64,000 nucleotides of DNA from Siphonodentalium dalli (Eukaryota; Mollusca; Scaphopoda; Gadilida; Siphonodentaliidae): contig CP136063.1 of the NCBI GenBank assembly GCA_032622095.1, positions 182,261,956-182,325,955 on the forward strand, in the 5' to 3' direction. The position numbers and the translations under genes were made by a program. Positions within the stretch are counted from its first letter, which is position 1, and each line of letters starts with the position of its first letter. Positions 36,201 to 49,700 of this stretch are shown one piece after another. The notes beneath the pieces were generated by a model that saw only the letters and a program-made list of their open reading frames with translations, had not been told where the DNA came from and made no database searches.

Positions 36201-39200
36201 TTTTCTTAGTGCCAAAATATGCCGTAAATATGCTTGAGGTGATAAAAGTTCTGAGAAAAAACAAGATGTCATCCATGAACCCTATATTGAATCAACACCA
36301 ACCTGGGCCTTTCAATGTCGGTGTCAACCAAAGTCAACCTGATATCCCTTCATCTCCTGTTAGTATATCTCTATTCCCATTGGTCAATCTCGCAATGGGA
36401 GACTCAAATATATAAGAGAATGCACTGGCACATGGTTTTCGCAATATTTCAGGAAGCTCCAGTCAAGAAAGTGTTAAGTTTAAAGAATATGTCATGATAT
36501 AAGAAAAAGTCTATTCTTACATTTTGATGATAGCGACTTTTCAACTTCAGCTAAGAATTCCATCTCTTTTACGCTGACAAATGATAATGCTGTTCCATGA
36601 TTGTCTCCCCTGGCAGTTCTGAAAGTATGGGGAATGCCAATGACACTGCAGCTGAGCAAATCAATGAGAAAATATGGAAGCGCTGGTTAATGGTGTTTTA
36701 TGTAATTTTAATTGACATCTGCCAACTAGTAAATATATATCGCAGGTATCACTCTGAAAATTTAAATTTGTGCCAACTTGTTAAGAAATGTGAACAGTGG
36801 GATATGCCAATAGCTGCACAAAGCCAAGGTTTTAATAGATTTATTAGGCCATGAAAACAAAAAAACTATGGTTTAGTTGTAGTCAACAGACCTACCTACT
36901 GGCTTCAAAAAGCAACAAGCCAAATTATGTTTAGCCTTATAAAAAGGACGTATCTTTTAGATTCACTGCATGATGTAAATGTTTTATCAAAATGAAGCAG
37001 GCATGTTATAAAATGCAGCAAACACAGGCCTAAATATAAATCTTGGGAACTTACAGAGCGATGATATCAGTTTTTATTATATACTTGCCCATGAATTATA
37101 AGGTTTTAGCAGTGAGATATAAGTGATATCCTACAAGTGAGATATCGATATCACACTGGTATTATTGCGCCGTATGGATCCTCATGTGTGTAGTCAGGTT
37201 ATACTTCATAGTGAATGATATCCTGCACACATCATGTACTGACATTCATTGGGGGCCATCAGCAAGTAACGAAAGTATATCATAAATACAAAATCTATAC
37301 TTTTTGAGTGTTTTAAATATGGGACTATTTTTTTGGGCGTAATATGTCAGCTTGAAATTTCTGATGTATTGACATTTATTGGGGGCCATAGGCAAGTAAC
37401 TAAAGTATATAATAAACAGAATATCCACACTTTTTCAGTGGATATGGGTTAAATCTCATTCATGATGACAAAACATTTGAATTTCCACTCGTGGCTAAAG
37501 CCACTCGTGGAAATTCAATGTTTTGTCATCACTCATGAGATATAACCCATATCCACTGAAAATGTGTGGATATCCTCTATATATTATAATTAATTCAACA
37601 GCAAATCGAATAAAAGGAAATTTGGTATGAGATCAATATATCAACATGTACAGTTCAGAAAGCGTGTAGTATAAGGAAAACACTCAACATGGTGGGGATG
37701 TTTTTGGGAGAGTGATTCATTGTGGCCCACTCGAAAGCTTGAGTGGAGAGGATTAGGAATGTGCTATTGTGTAATCAGCAAGGTGATGGCCGTTTCTTCA
37801 CTTCTCACTACATACCACCGCGAATCACCGGGATACATGGTATATATGTAAACATTACAAAGTTTGCAAGGGTCCACTTGTGCTTAAAATTTGAAATAAG
37901 TGATCGAGGGACGGAAGCCATCCATATAATAAAAAATTGTTTATTTATTGATACGGGCATGTAACTAATTAATAATGCTGGCATTTTGAAAATATCAACA
38001 ATAATATAAAAAATGTACACCATACACTGTATGTATGTTTTAAAATAAACTACAGTAAAGGGTTTCCGCTATGGTGTGAACAAGTAGATGTCGGCATTTT
38101 GCGCGATTCTCTCTGATTCGCGGTGATTCCTAGTGATCACTGGCAAGTCTCCAGGACGTTTGTTTATTCATCTTAATCCGCTCAAGTTCACCGGGGAAAA
38201 ATCACCGCGAATGCCGGTGATCCACGGTGGGCTTAGTGGGGTTCCCACGATGTTGAGTGTTTTCCTTATACCACACGATTTCTATACTGTACAAAAATCG
38301 CATATTGTTGGTTATATTCTGATGCTCAAAAATTAAAACATCGACAACTCTGTCAAATTAGGTCTTTATGGTCATACACATTAATTCAGAACATTATATT
38401 TTTCATAAAATACAACTGATTTATCAAGTAACTTAATCATTGTCATTGGAAAACAACTTAATTAATCAGAAATAATAAATCTATTAGGCCATAAGGTAAA
38501 TATATTATGCTCAAATAAGGACTCATAACGAACTCTTTGGGTCGTATATAGACTATATCTGATTTTGTGACGTCACCAATTATTATCTGTTTTGAATTTT
38601 TGCAAGCACTTTTGTCGCACAGTAGATCGGTGGGCTTAAAACATTAATGTCGTAATCTGAAATAAACGTGAGTCTTTCAATGGCCGGCGTTACTATCGGA
38701 ATTATGAACAGTGAAGTTCATTGGGTAATGGTTAATTTCAGTAAAATACTCCCCTCTAGACAACAACCAACAGTCTTGACTTTTGAATACTTTCAGTTTG
38801 ATGTTGGTAGTTTATATTCTATAATAATTTGTACAAAAGGAACGGCTTTTAAAAGTTTTTTATTTAGGTTTTAAGTCTGAGTCCGTGAGCTCGTAGTCTG
38901 TTTGCATTGTTAATCTCTGATTTCTCACATGCCTTGATGTATGAAATGATTGACCTAATATATACATGAAATTGCTATAGGACCCACTCTGTCGATGAAC
39001 CCTTGTGCATGTCTGGAGAGTAATATATCATAATCACACCACGTTGTTAGGCCTAAGTTAATATTATCTGATGGGAATACGCATCTATGAAGTTATTTTA
39101 TAGGATTAAAAAGACACAGATATATCCTAGCTTATGCGTGTGTTTAGCTGTGGTTCGTTAATTACGCTAGCTTATGTGTGTGTGTTTAGCTGTGGTTCGT

Positions 39201-42200
39201 TAATTATGCTAGCTTATGTGTGTGTGTTTAGCTGTGGTTCGTTAATTACGCTAGCTTATGTGTTTGTTTAGCTGTGGTTCGTTAATTACACTAGCTTATG
39301 TGTGTGTTTAGCTGTAGTTCGTTAATTACGCTAGTTTTATATGTGTGTGTTTAGCTGTGGTTCGTTAATTACGCTAGCTCATGTGTGTGTTTAGCTGTGG
39401 TTCGTTAATTACGCTAGCTTATGTGTGTGTTTAGCTGTGGTTCGTTAATTACGCTAGCTTATGTGTGTGTTTAGCTGTGGTTCGTTAATTACGCTAGCTT
39501 ATGTGTGTGTTTAGCTGTGGTTCGTTAATTACGCTAGCTTATGTGTGTGTTTAGCTGTGGTTCGTTAATTACGCTAGCTTATGTGTGTGTTTAGCTGTGG
39601 TTCGTTAATTACGCTAGCTTATGTGTGTGTTTAGCTGTGGTTCGTTAATTACGCTAGCTTATGTGTGTGTTTAGCTGTGGTTCGTTAATTACGCTAGCTT
39701 ATGTGTGTGTTTAGCTGTGGTTCGTTAATTACGCTAGCTCATGTGTGTGTTTAGCTGTGGTTCGTTAATTACGCTAGCTTATGTGTGTGTTTAGCTGTGG
39801 TTCGTTAATTACGCTAGCTTATGTGTGTGTTTAGCTGTGGTTCGTTAATTACGCTAGCTCATGTGTGTGTTTAGCTGTGGTTCGTTAATTACGCTAGCTT
39901 ATGTGTGTGTTTAGCTGTGGTTCGTTAATTACGCTAGCTTATGTGTGTGTTTAGCTGTGGTTCGTTAATTACGCTAGCTTATGTGTGTGTTTAGCTGTGG
40001 TTCGTTAATTACGCTAGCTTATGTGTGTGTTTAGCTGTGGTTCGTTAATTACGCTAGCTTATGTGTGTGTTTAGCTGTGGTTCGTTAATTACGCTAGCTT
40101 ATGTGTGTGTTTAGCTGTGGTTCGTTAATTACGCTAGCTTATGTGTGTGTTTAGCTGTGGTTCGTTAATTACGCTAGCTTATGTGTGTGTTTAGCTGTGG
40201 TTCGTTAATTACGCTAGCTTATGTGTGTGTTTAGCTGTGGTTCGTTAATTACGCTAGCTTATGTGTGTGTTTAGCTGTGGTTCGTTAATTACGCTAGCTT
40301 ATGTGTGTGTTTAGCTGTGGTTCGTTAATTACGCTAGGTTATGGTCATATTATCCTTTGAGTGCTATTATGCTTCTCTTCTCTTGTACCGTCGACAAGTG
40401 ACTGAAACAAACCTTCCAACTCTGTGTATATATGCTTCAACTGTAGTTGGGAAGTCAAAGTTGACGATGTTTGATACATTCTGAAAGTCTATTCCACGGG
40501 ACACACCATATTCTGTGTCTTGCTTTCTGTGACTGGAAATATTAATTATGTTCTAACATGATTAGCTGACAAATGTGACCTCTATGAACAAATATTACAC
40601 ATGCTGTCAGATGTGAAAACCCCCACTCCATTGCCAAGACTATTTGTATTGTGCACTGTTATTCATCTGCTTTCCACCCAAGGTCACTTCTTAGAGGTTT
40701 ATAATGTCATTTAATTTTGCCAGTTTATTTTACACTCTTGGTGTTTGACTCAAATTCAAAATAGTAAGTTGTTTATCACAAACAGAATTGAGCGGAAATT
40801 TCTCCATAATGTCATTATTCATTTTAAAAATAACACTAATTCACTCGTACTGACTGGCATGAGTGATTTTTTTTCATATAAAATAATCAAACAAAGCTGA
40901 ACAAAGAAGAGTATACTTACGATTTTTTGCCTGTTGTTTGTTGGTGTATAGTTTGTTTTGGATCTGTGAGATGTCGCTCATCTGATGCTATTATATAGTT
41001 ATAGAGACCTTCATTGAACTGACTGACGATATGACACCTGTGAAATTATGGAAGATGAAAATGAAATGGTTGGTCACTGAACTCAAGACTGAAAATAAGT
41101 GCACTGACATAATGTCAGGTTCATGTCAATTGGGACTTGGCATAATGCCAGATGTGATATCAATGGTAATAATTTAAATTATTAATAGACACTTTGGGCA
41201 ATTTTATTCATAGTGGTCAAGTCATGGAGATCTTGGAGATGCCAATTTTGTTAACCAGCAAGAGACAGTAAAAGTTCTTATCCTTATTTCCCTTGTGCCA
41301 CGTCGATGTCGGAATTGAAAATCACACCTCTTTTTTCTACTAAACAGATAAAGCATCCTCTGTTAGAATAATAAACTGCAGCTTGTGGGCTGCGCATCAA
41401 TTCCAGCATATTCTGAGGTATCAAGCTGTGCAGGGCATCACATCAATGGTGTCTGATGTCGCAAAGAGAATGCGGTCGATTGGGATGCTAAACGTTTCGC
41501 GCTGTTCTCATATGATTCTTTCTGTTGATAACGCTGGGTTATCTGCATTCATATCCTCAATATTGATGACTGACAAACACCTTGTCACCATATTCCAACC
41601 ATAATCGATGAAGTGAATGGTCAGGACAAGATAGTTGTTGTCATTACCTGCCTTCCAGTGGTAAAATGTCACTGAAAAACGGGCAGGATCTGGGTGTGCA
41701 TCCAGCTGCTTTTGGACTTTTGCTGCATACCCTCGCTCAAATCCCAGTTTTCTGGACAGGGTTGTGGGATGGGGTGGGATATATGACCAGTCAGTCAACA
41801 CTCTGCATAAATTGTTGAACCCTTGTCCAGGTTCCGATTCAAAAGGCTGACCATTGACCATGACAAAATTGAGAACAGCGCAGTCGTACTTCAGTTTAGC
41901 CTGGGGGTCTATTTTCCTTCTAGTAAACTCTGCCATACTAGACTGTTTCTGAACTTTGTTTGCAGTTTCAGTTTCTCCATCAATGTTGTCAATGTTAGGG
42001 CTACTGGTATCGGTTATGGAGTATGGTCGCTTTTTGAAAGGTGTTCCCACCCAAGATTCCATCGCTTTTGCATGCTGACTTGGATGTCTATTCTACTGAT
42101 GTCCATTGTAAGAAATGTTTAGCTGACCAGTAATGACACTGCTTACCATTTAAAAACCTTCTAGCTTATAAACAAGACAGTCAATGACTGTGGAGACGCT

Positions 42201-43709
42201 CATCAGACTGTAAAGACTGAGAAGACTGGGACTCGGAAGACCATAAGAGTTAGTACTTGTCAAATTCACTTAAAAACAAATAGCCCTAAAGAGGGTCTCC
42301 GTTGAGCAGCGTGGTGTCCGCCTTGAAATATGGTCCAGATCCCCCACCCCACATAGTCCATAGTCTGCTAACTCCAAACTGAAGCAAACACACTCCCAAG
42401 TTCGTAAAATTCCTTTGCACATGTTGGAATTTTACAGCTGATACCTCAAGCTTTCCTAACTCTGGCAAAGTTACAACCTGACATGCCCCCCTTTTTTAAT
42501 GGTGGACCCAATTCAAAAAAAATTTGATCCCAACTCTCCATAGGCCATATACACCAAATGACATTTCTTGATTGGTCGAACCCATTTTAACAAATCTGTA
42601 ACCCAGTCCCAAGTAACACAAGGACCCTCCATACTAGTTACTACATATAAGCTAAATAGGACTGATGGCTCTTGAGGAGCCATTTAAAGAATTACTATGG
42701 GGGAAGAGTTATGTCCCTGGTCGCACCCCTATTTGATCTGACCTGGTGAATCCATTTCAACAAATCTGAATCCCAGTCACCCAAGGACTCTATATACCAA
42801 AATGTATTCTTGAGAAGATGTTTTAAAAATAACTAATGAGGGAAAGAATTATGTCTGTGGCTCTGATCCTATTTTACCCTATCTGAATCCTAGTCACCCA
42901 TACCAGATATAAGCTGAATAGGCCTGATGGTTCTTGGTAGGAAGACATTTTAAGAATTACAATGGATGGACAAGTTATGTCCCTGGCTCCGCCCTTATTT
43001 GACCAGGTGACCTCATTTTAACACATCTGTATCCCTCTTACCCAAGGACCTTCCATACCAATTATAAGCTAAATAGCCCCGATGATTCTTGAGAAGATAT
43101 TTTAAGAATAACTATGGATGGAAAGAGTTAGGTCCCTATGCCACTTTTTTGACCAAGTGACCCATTTGAACAGAACTGAATCCCAGCCACCTAGGGACCA
43201 TCCACACAAAATATGTCTCAATTCTTCATCTCAGGTATGGTAAGCTAAGAAAAATGCCTCCATCTTTCTCATCCAGTTTCCCATATGTAATTGCCTGAGA
43301 AAACAGGTAATTAGTTTTACTGGCCTAACTGTCAGATTCATCATTCACACTTGGCCTTGGAAGTTTGTTATCATAAGCCATAGGTCATTTATATACAAAC
43401 TCTCTAACAGGCAGAGAATTTTAGAGTATTAATCAAAGGAGCTGTCATTCCAATCAGATTTTGTTAACACTGCCATTTCTGCCATTTCATTAGTACATTA
43501 GTACTTCTATATGATGTTAAGTAAACATTCTGTGATTGCAGGCACCTTCCTCATATCTCATAGAGCTCTGAGTATCTGCTGTTTGCATGTTCTTAATTTT
43601 AGACTGATTTAAACCAAATTTGGTGGAGCCACCCTGGTGGATGTTATAATGGTGTTATTTTTTGTTAAAATGAGCAAGAAATTAATCTCAATTAAAATAA
43701 AAACAATTC

Positions 43710-43746
<37 letters not shown>

Positions 43747-46700
43747 ATGTTTTTTTTTTTTTTTTTTGGTTAAATTAAAGGAGTTCAATCTAAAAAAAAA
43801 TTTGTTTTGTTTTAAGAGTTGTGTCCCTGGCTCTGCGCCTATTTGACCCAGTGACCCCATTTGAACAAATCTGAACCCCAGTCACCCAAGGACCCTCCAT
43901 ACCAAATATAAGCTAAATTCGGCCCAATGGTTCTTGAGAAGAAGTCATTCTAAGAATTACTATGGAGGAATAGAGTTATGGCCCTGCTTTTGCAACTATG
44001 TGACCCAGTGACCTCATTTGAACAAACCTGAATGTGAGTCATCCAGGGAACATCCACACAAATATGAACCCATTCGGTCTTATGGTTCTGAAGAAGATGT
44101 TTAAAGAATTGTTGAAAACGGACAGATGGACGTACGGTCGACGGACGAGGAGTGATGACTATAGCTCCACCGGAGACTTTGTCTCAGGTGAGCTAATAAA
44201 ACTACATTCCATGCGTTCACGGAATTGAGTTTTGGGTGTGTTCGATCTGTCATCGAGTCCAAATTGTTGTCGGTGAAAATCCAAATGTTGATGAATAGAC
44301 TTCAGAAGAAGTCGGGTCTTTTAGAAAATAAACAAAGCATAATAGGATGCATGGTTAATTCTAATTGTATGACATATTCCATGCTTATTTTAACATTTTA
44401 TTATGATACATCATTGTGACCGTAATACATCATTCTTTCCTAAAATTATACCATGCTGATAAGCCTGATGTGTAGGATAACTTGGGCTATGGATAAACAT
44501 AACATCTGCAAAGTATAGCTGGATAAAGAACTTATTTTTGCTCATAAGCGGGCATCTATTCGGCTCGAAAAAATAAATTAAATTTTCTAGATATACATTA
44601 TGCGGACATTCTATAAGTAAGATGTCTTTATACTCGGAGTGTAGATACATATTATCTCACCTTGAATTCTGTGGAAGTTCTGAGTTGAGGACACAACATG
44701 AGATACCAAATTGTTGAAGAAATAATTTTATTCTGGAAAAAAATAAATATATTTTTGTAGCTATTGGTGACACATTACAAGACAAATTATGAGAATAAAT
44801 CAATAACCAATTCAACAGACCACTAACTAGTAGGTTATAAATATTTCATCGAAACATGTAACAAGATAATAAGAAACAACAAAATGATACTGTGTGGCTA
44901 TAGAAATAGCAAATATACGAAAATATGGAGTGAATCTTGTGTGAATTTGACATATCGTATATAAATTCACGCAGTACTATTTTTCATGCACCCATTGGTG
45001 CGCAAATTTAAAACTGAGTAAAAAATAGTACGACTCCTGAGTTTAAACTAATTAAACACAGGGAAAACAAGATCGAGGGTTATGTTGATGAGCTACACAC
45101 ATTACGAAAGGTTGGACACTCAATAGACAATTACACCAATACGTGTATATAGGCCTATATATATTGACATTTGGTTAACCAATATAACAATTTAAAACCA
45201 TTACGCATGCCAAGTGACGTACACATCATGGTAACGTCAACTATATTGAAATGCTTGTAAGAAATACACATATTCGAGATTGCATGTGCACGAAATCATG
45301 ACCCCCTATTCAACACTCTGGAGTGACAACATGACCATAGAGTTAGTTTGTCGTCACAACCCGCAGCCAAGTTTGATTTTTTTAAAGTCAGTTGCCGTCT
45401 CGGTTGTGGTTTTCTGTTTTCGAGTTCAATTCATTGATGTCCATTCAGTCCATAACTATTTCAATAACATAATAATTATTTGGAGCATATACACATCGAT
45501 CGTCGCAACAAAATGACGATGCAGTTATGGTCTTCATAATGTAAATCCATTGTCATCGTTTAATTGTTTTTTTGTTTTTTTGTTTAAACATATTTTATTT
45601 GTTCATAAATTAAATTAGTTTATGACAAAAGGGATTGGAGGACAAGTGCTAAATCACTTAGAATACCCTCCTCTCCCTAAATCTAATTGTTTAATATACA
45701 CATTTATCTTCAGAAACGATAGGAAATGAAACTGCCATCAAATCCACGACTTTTAAGAAAATATTTCTGTCAGTTTTGAATTCGCACAGATAGGTGCGCG
45801 AATTTAAAACTGAGTGAAAAATAGTACTACGCGAATTTAAATACGAGTAAGGTAATAAAGAGTAGAACATAATGTTTTAGAGATAATCTGGCAAAATATC
45901 TGTACATATCATTGTGAATATGCATAAGGAAATCTTGTAAAAATCTCAAAATAGCAATGTTTGTTCAAGAAAATTCATTATATCATCAGGATAAAAAGTG
46001 CCATGGTGGGCTTATGATGATGTGGCCATGTGTGCATCATGGTTTACTAACTAATTTTATTGATATATTTTGTGATACTGGTAGCTCCATTTTGCATACT
46101 TTGGTCCGACTAAATCATGGATATCCAAAAGGTACATGTATACTCACTTGTAGCACCTATCCACTGATTTTACAAACAGAATGGATTTTCCTCTAACAAG
46201 ACCCAACTTCAACAAAGCAGCGAGAAGTGCAAATTTATCTTCTTCCTCACATCTAAAAAGAAATCATGCAGAGTTATATTACATTCTTGTTATACTACCA
46301 AATTAAAGGGAACAAAGACCTTCAAAGTGGGTTCATGTGAAATAAGATCAATTTGATAGTCCAACTTTGAGCAAAGCCGGAATCTGAATTGATGAGCTCT
46401 TTCACATAAAACATCATAGCTGATTCAAGACAAATCACGTTTACATGAAATCTGTTTCGGAAGAGTACATTCCCATCAAATTTGGAAATTACATGGTATT
46501 ACCGATGAAAGTCTAATTAGTCCAATAAGATACCAAAGTTTAACCAAAACTTGACGGTAAACACTGGAAAAGGTCAACGCATTGACAAATATTCTGAAAA
46601 CATTTTCTGACTAAAATATTTGAACTTACTACACTACTAGCGATATTTGCTGACAAATCACTGCAACAGTTTTGTTTACATAAAAATGGTTTCAACACGG

Positions 46701-49700
46701 AAAATTTTGTATTGGAGAACTAACAATAATGAATATAAGAACAAAGTTCTCTTTCTGTTTCTCCACGTTCTTTTTACCGGTGATGTTTTTTGCAAATTTA
46801 CCCACTGTGAAGCATGCCGCACATGATGCGATATATATCGTACGGCAAATATCGGGCCCGGTTTCCAAAGTAGCCAATCAGATTCAACTATTAACATGAT
46901 CATGTGGCAATCACATGTTTGATTTACAACAACATGGCATCCAGCGTGGCCTTCAAGTTGAAGTTGAATAGGAAAGTCAGGGTGGCGGGATATTTTGGAT
47001 GGCGGTAGAATACATGCATTGATTGAGCTTGGCATCCCATGGGAGCCATATATTCATGCCTCTACAATACAACTACAATTGAATACAAAAAACAAAACAA
47101 GGTGGACTGGAAATCAGCAAATTGGTGTCTATATAATATCTGATTGTGAATTGGTGTGGGGAATTAAATCAGGTATACTAGTCTATAGAACTAAAAACAC
47201 TTGTAATATTAATATTTATTGGAAATTCTTATTAAATATCTGCAATAAATACACATATAGCCTATACCACGTTAATAATAAACCATTGCATTCAATAGAA
47301 AGTAAACAACCAGATCGTACGATCCGATGACATCGTGTGCGGTGGTCTACCATAAGTGATAAAAACAGAAGTCGCACGACTAAATCGGACCATGTGTGCA
47401 CACCGATCTTATAATCGCAAGGATCTTTGTGCCAAATATCATGCAACAAATATCGCTTCGTGTGCAGCCCGCTCGAGTGCCTTGGGTCCCTTCAAAGGAA
47501 AGAACAAAATATCACAAATCTGCAATATGCACCTTACTGACTGAAACGCCTGTAAGAGGGCATCAGGATCATAACCCAGATTTCAAGGAAAGTTATTTTT
47601 TTTCAAAATGAACACTAAGAGTTCAAGTCATTAGCTTCACTCCCGGTGGGTATATATTTCAGACAGAACTGTATCCGATATACCATAAGAAAGGTCATAA
47701 AAAACTAGAAATAAAACCCCAAGGTTGCATATTATTGATGCGGTATTCGCCCCGTATTAAATTGTTGAAAACTGCGGTCAGAGTAAGAAATCTTCTCAGA
47801 TACAACCACATTTTTGGTGCGAATCATCGCGTGGAGGTCATGGAATTATATTCGGAAGAAATCGGAACCGCCCGAAAAACGACGATCGGCTGGCACGCAC
47901 GGTTGACAGAACAGCCAAAACAATAGCAGGCATGTCGATAACCGAATGTAGATTCAACAAAACACAAACTAGATAATGTCTTGATTTTTGCATCGATATC
48001 TCATGTTTTCTAATTGAAATATCGAGAATTAATTGGCAACTAACAAAGTGTACACACTGTGTATATGTTATATATGGATTGTTTGCAAATTTAGGCGTGA
48101 ATGGGTATTCACGGCATGCAAAATACGATTGGCACACCTCAGAACTGATCCAGGTGGTCATGCTTCTCATCGATTGAAAATAAACAAATCGGGGAATTCC
48201 TGCGTTTCTTATCAAACGACAACATATTTGGTCGAATTTAAGATGAAGTTATCTGCAATGGCATTATTGACTTCTGTAAATGGAAATTATTAGCAATATT
48301 TGAAATGCAGAGAGTGAACCACCGATCGATCTATAAATTATTATAATAGCCCAATCGGGCTGAACTAGATCGATTGGTCTTCCTGGCATAGTGGTCGCTG
48401 CTGTAAGAGCGGGAACTCTAAATTTCTTAAATATTAAAATTTTGTTTGTTTTCAGATTTGTACAAGTTTATAATGAATATTACCAGTAAAATATTATACC
48501 GTTGTCTTTCATTAGTTTCAAAATAAATGAGAATTCTTTTTAATTGGTAGAAATAGCTGGTCGAAAGAACAATTTAGAGTACTCCCCTTATCCCAGATTC
48601 ACTTTATAGTAGCTAATTACACTTACTGGGTAAGCGTAAATTATTTACGCTTAAGCATAATTAACTTACGATAAGCGTAATACATTTGAATTACGCTTAA
48701 GTGTAATTGGGTTCATCAGCTATCTCACCTCTATGGGAGGAAGCCAAATTAACATTTAATAAATAATTGAGCTAAAGCCCCCCCCCCCCCCCAATCAAGG
48801 AATCTCTAATTACACTTAAGTGCAATAAGAATATTTCTTATCGCGCTTAAGCGCAATAAGAATATTCCTTATTGTGCTTAGAGATTCCTTATTGCGTTTA
48901 AGTGCAATATGATATTCCTTTTTGTGCTTAAGTGCAATGAGATATTCCTTATTTTGCTAAGCGCAATTAGATATTTCCTTATTGAACTTAATCGCAATTA
49001 TATCTTCCCTTATTATATCGCTTAAGCTCAATTATATCGCTTAAGCTCTATTATTTATTAAATGTTAATTTGGCTCCCCATATACCTCATGTATATTGGT
49101 ATAACCTGATGTAGGTTACTGGCATTAGTAATGCGGTTGCATCCATTTCAGCGTGAGGGGAGTTCAATGAGAGTGTATATGAATTACGTTTAAGCGTACT
49201 TTATTTACGCTTAAGCGCGGAACTCATTTACACTTAAGCATAATTAAAATGAATAATGCTTAAGCAAATACCTATTTGAACTCCAACTAATTTCCTCTGT
49301 CTGAATAATTGAGTCCATCTCATAGTATATGGGGGAGTCTAAACCGATGTTTGATTGATGTCTTATTGCCAGAGTAAATTTGAGTTTACAGGGAATCGCA
49401 TGGGAGACAGCCTTTTCAAATATATTATTTATTAGTGTAAATCAATTGCGTTCAAGCGCAAAAAATATGTGTTGCGCTTTAGCATAAAATTGCCATAAAT
49501 GTGATCTATTTTATGGGAGGCCCTTTTCACATTTATTATTTATTTACGCTTAAGCGCAAATAACCTCTAACATTTGCGCTTAAGCAAATAGATCATATTT
49601 GCACTCATTTGCACTTAAGCGCAAATAAAAATCAATATGCATTGATCCCCCCGAATTAATTTTACATGGCACAGGCCTAAACACATCACTAAAGTTGATA

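Noticed and set aside
40979-40981. ATG at 40981 as the start of a separate gene ([10 protein letters not shown]...)
   Set aside because: Reading one frame over joins both DDX56 neighbours in phase, and the acceptor is at 41038; the ATG is internal and out of frame.
46934-47010. Possible first exon [14 protein letters not shown] on the plus strand
   Set aside because: Stops after 24 codons, no clear donor, and no following exon found; too little evidence.
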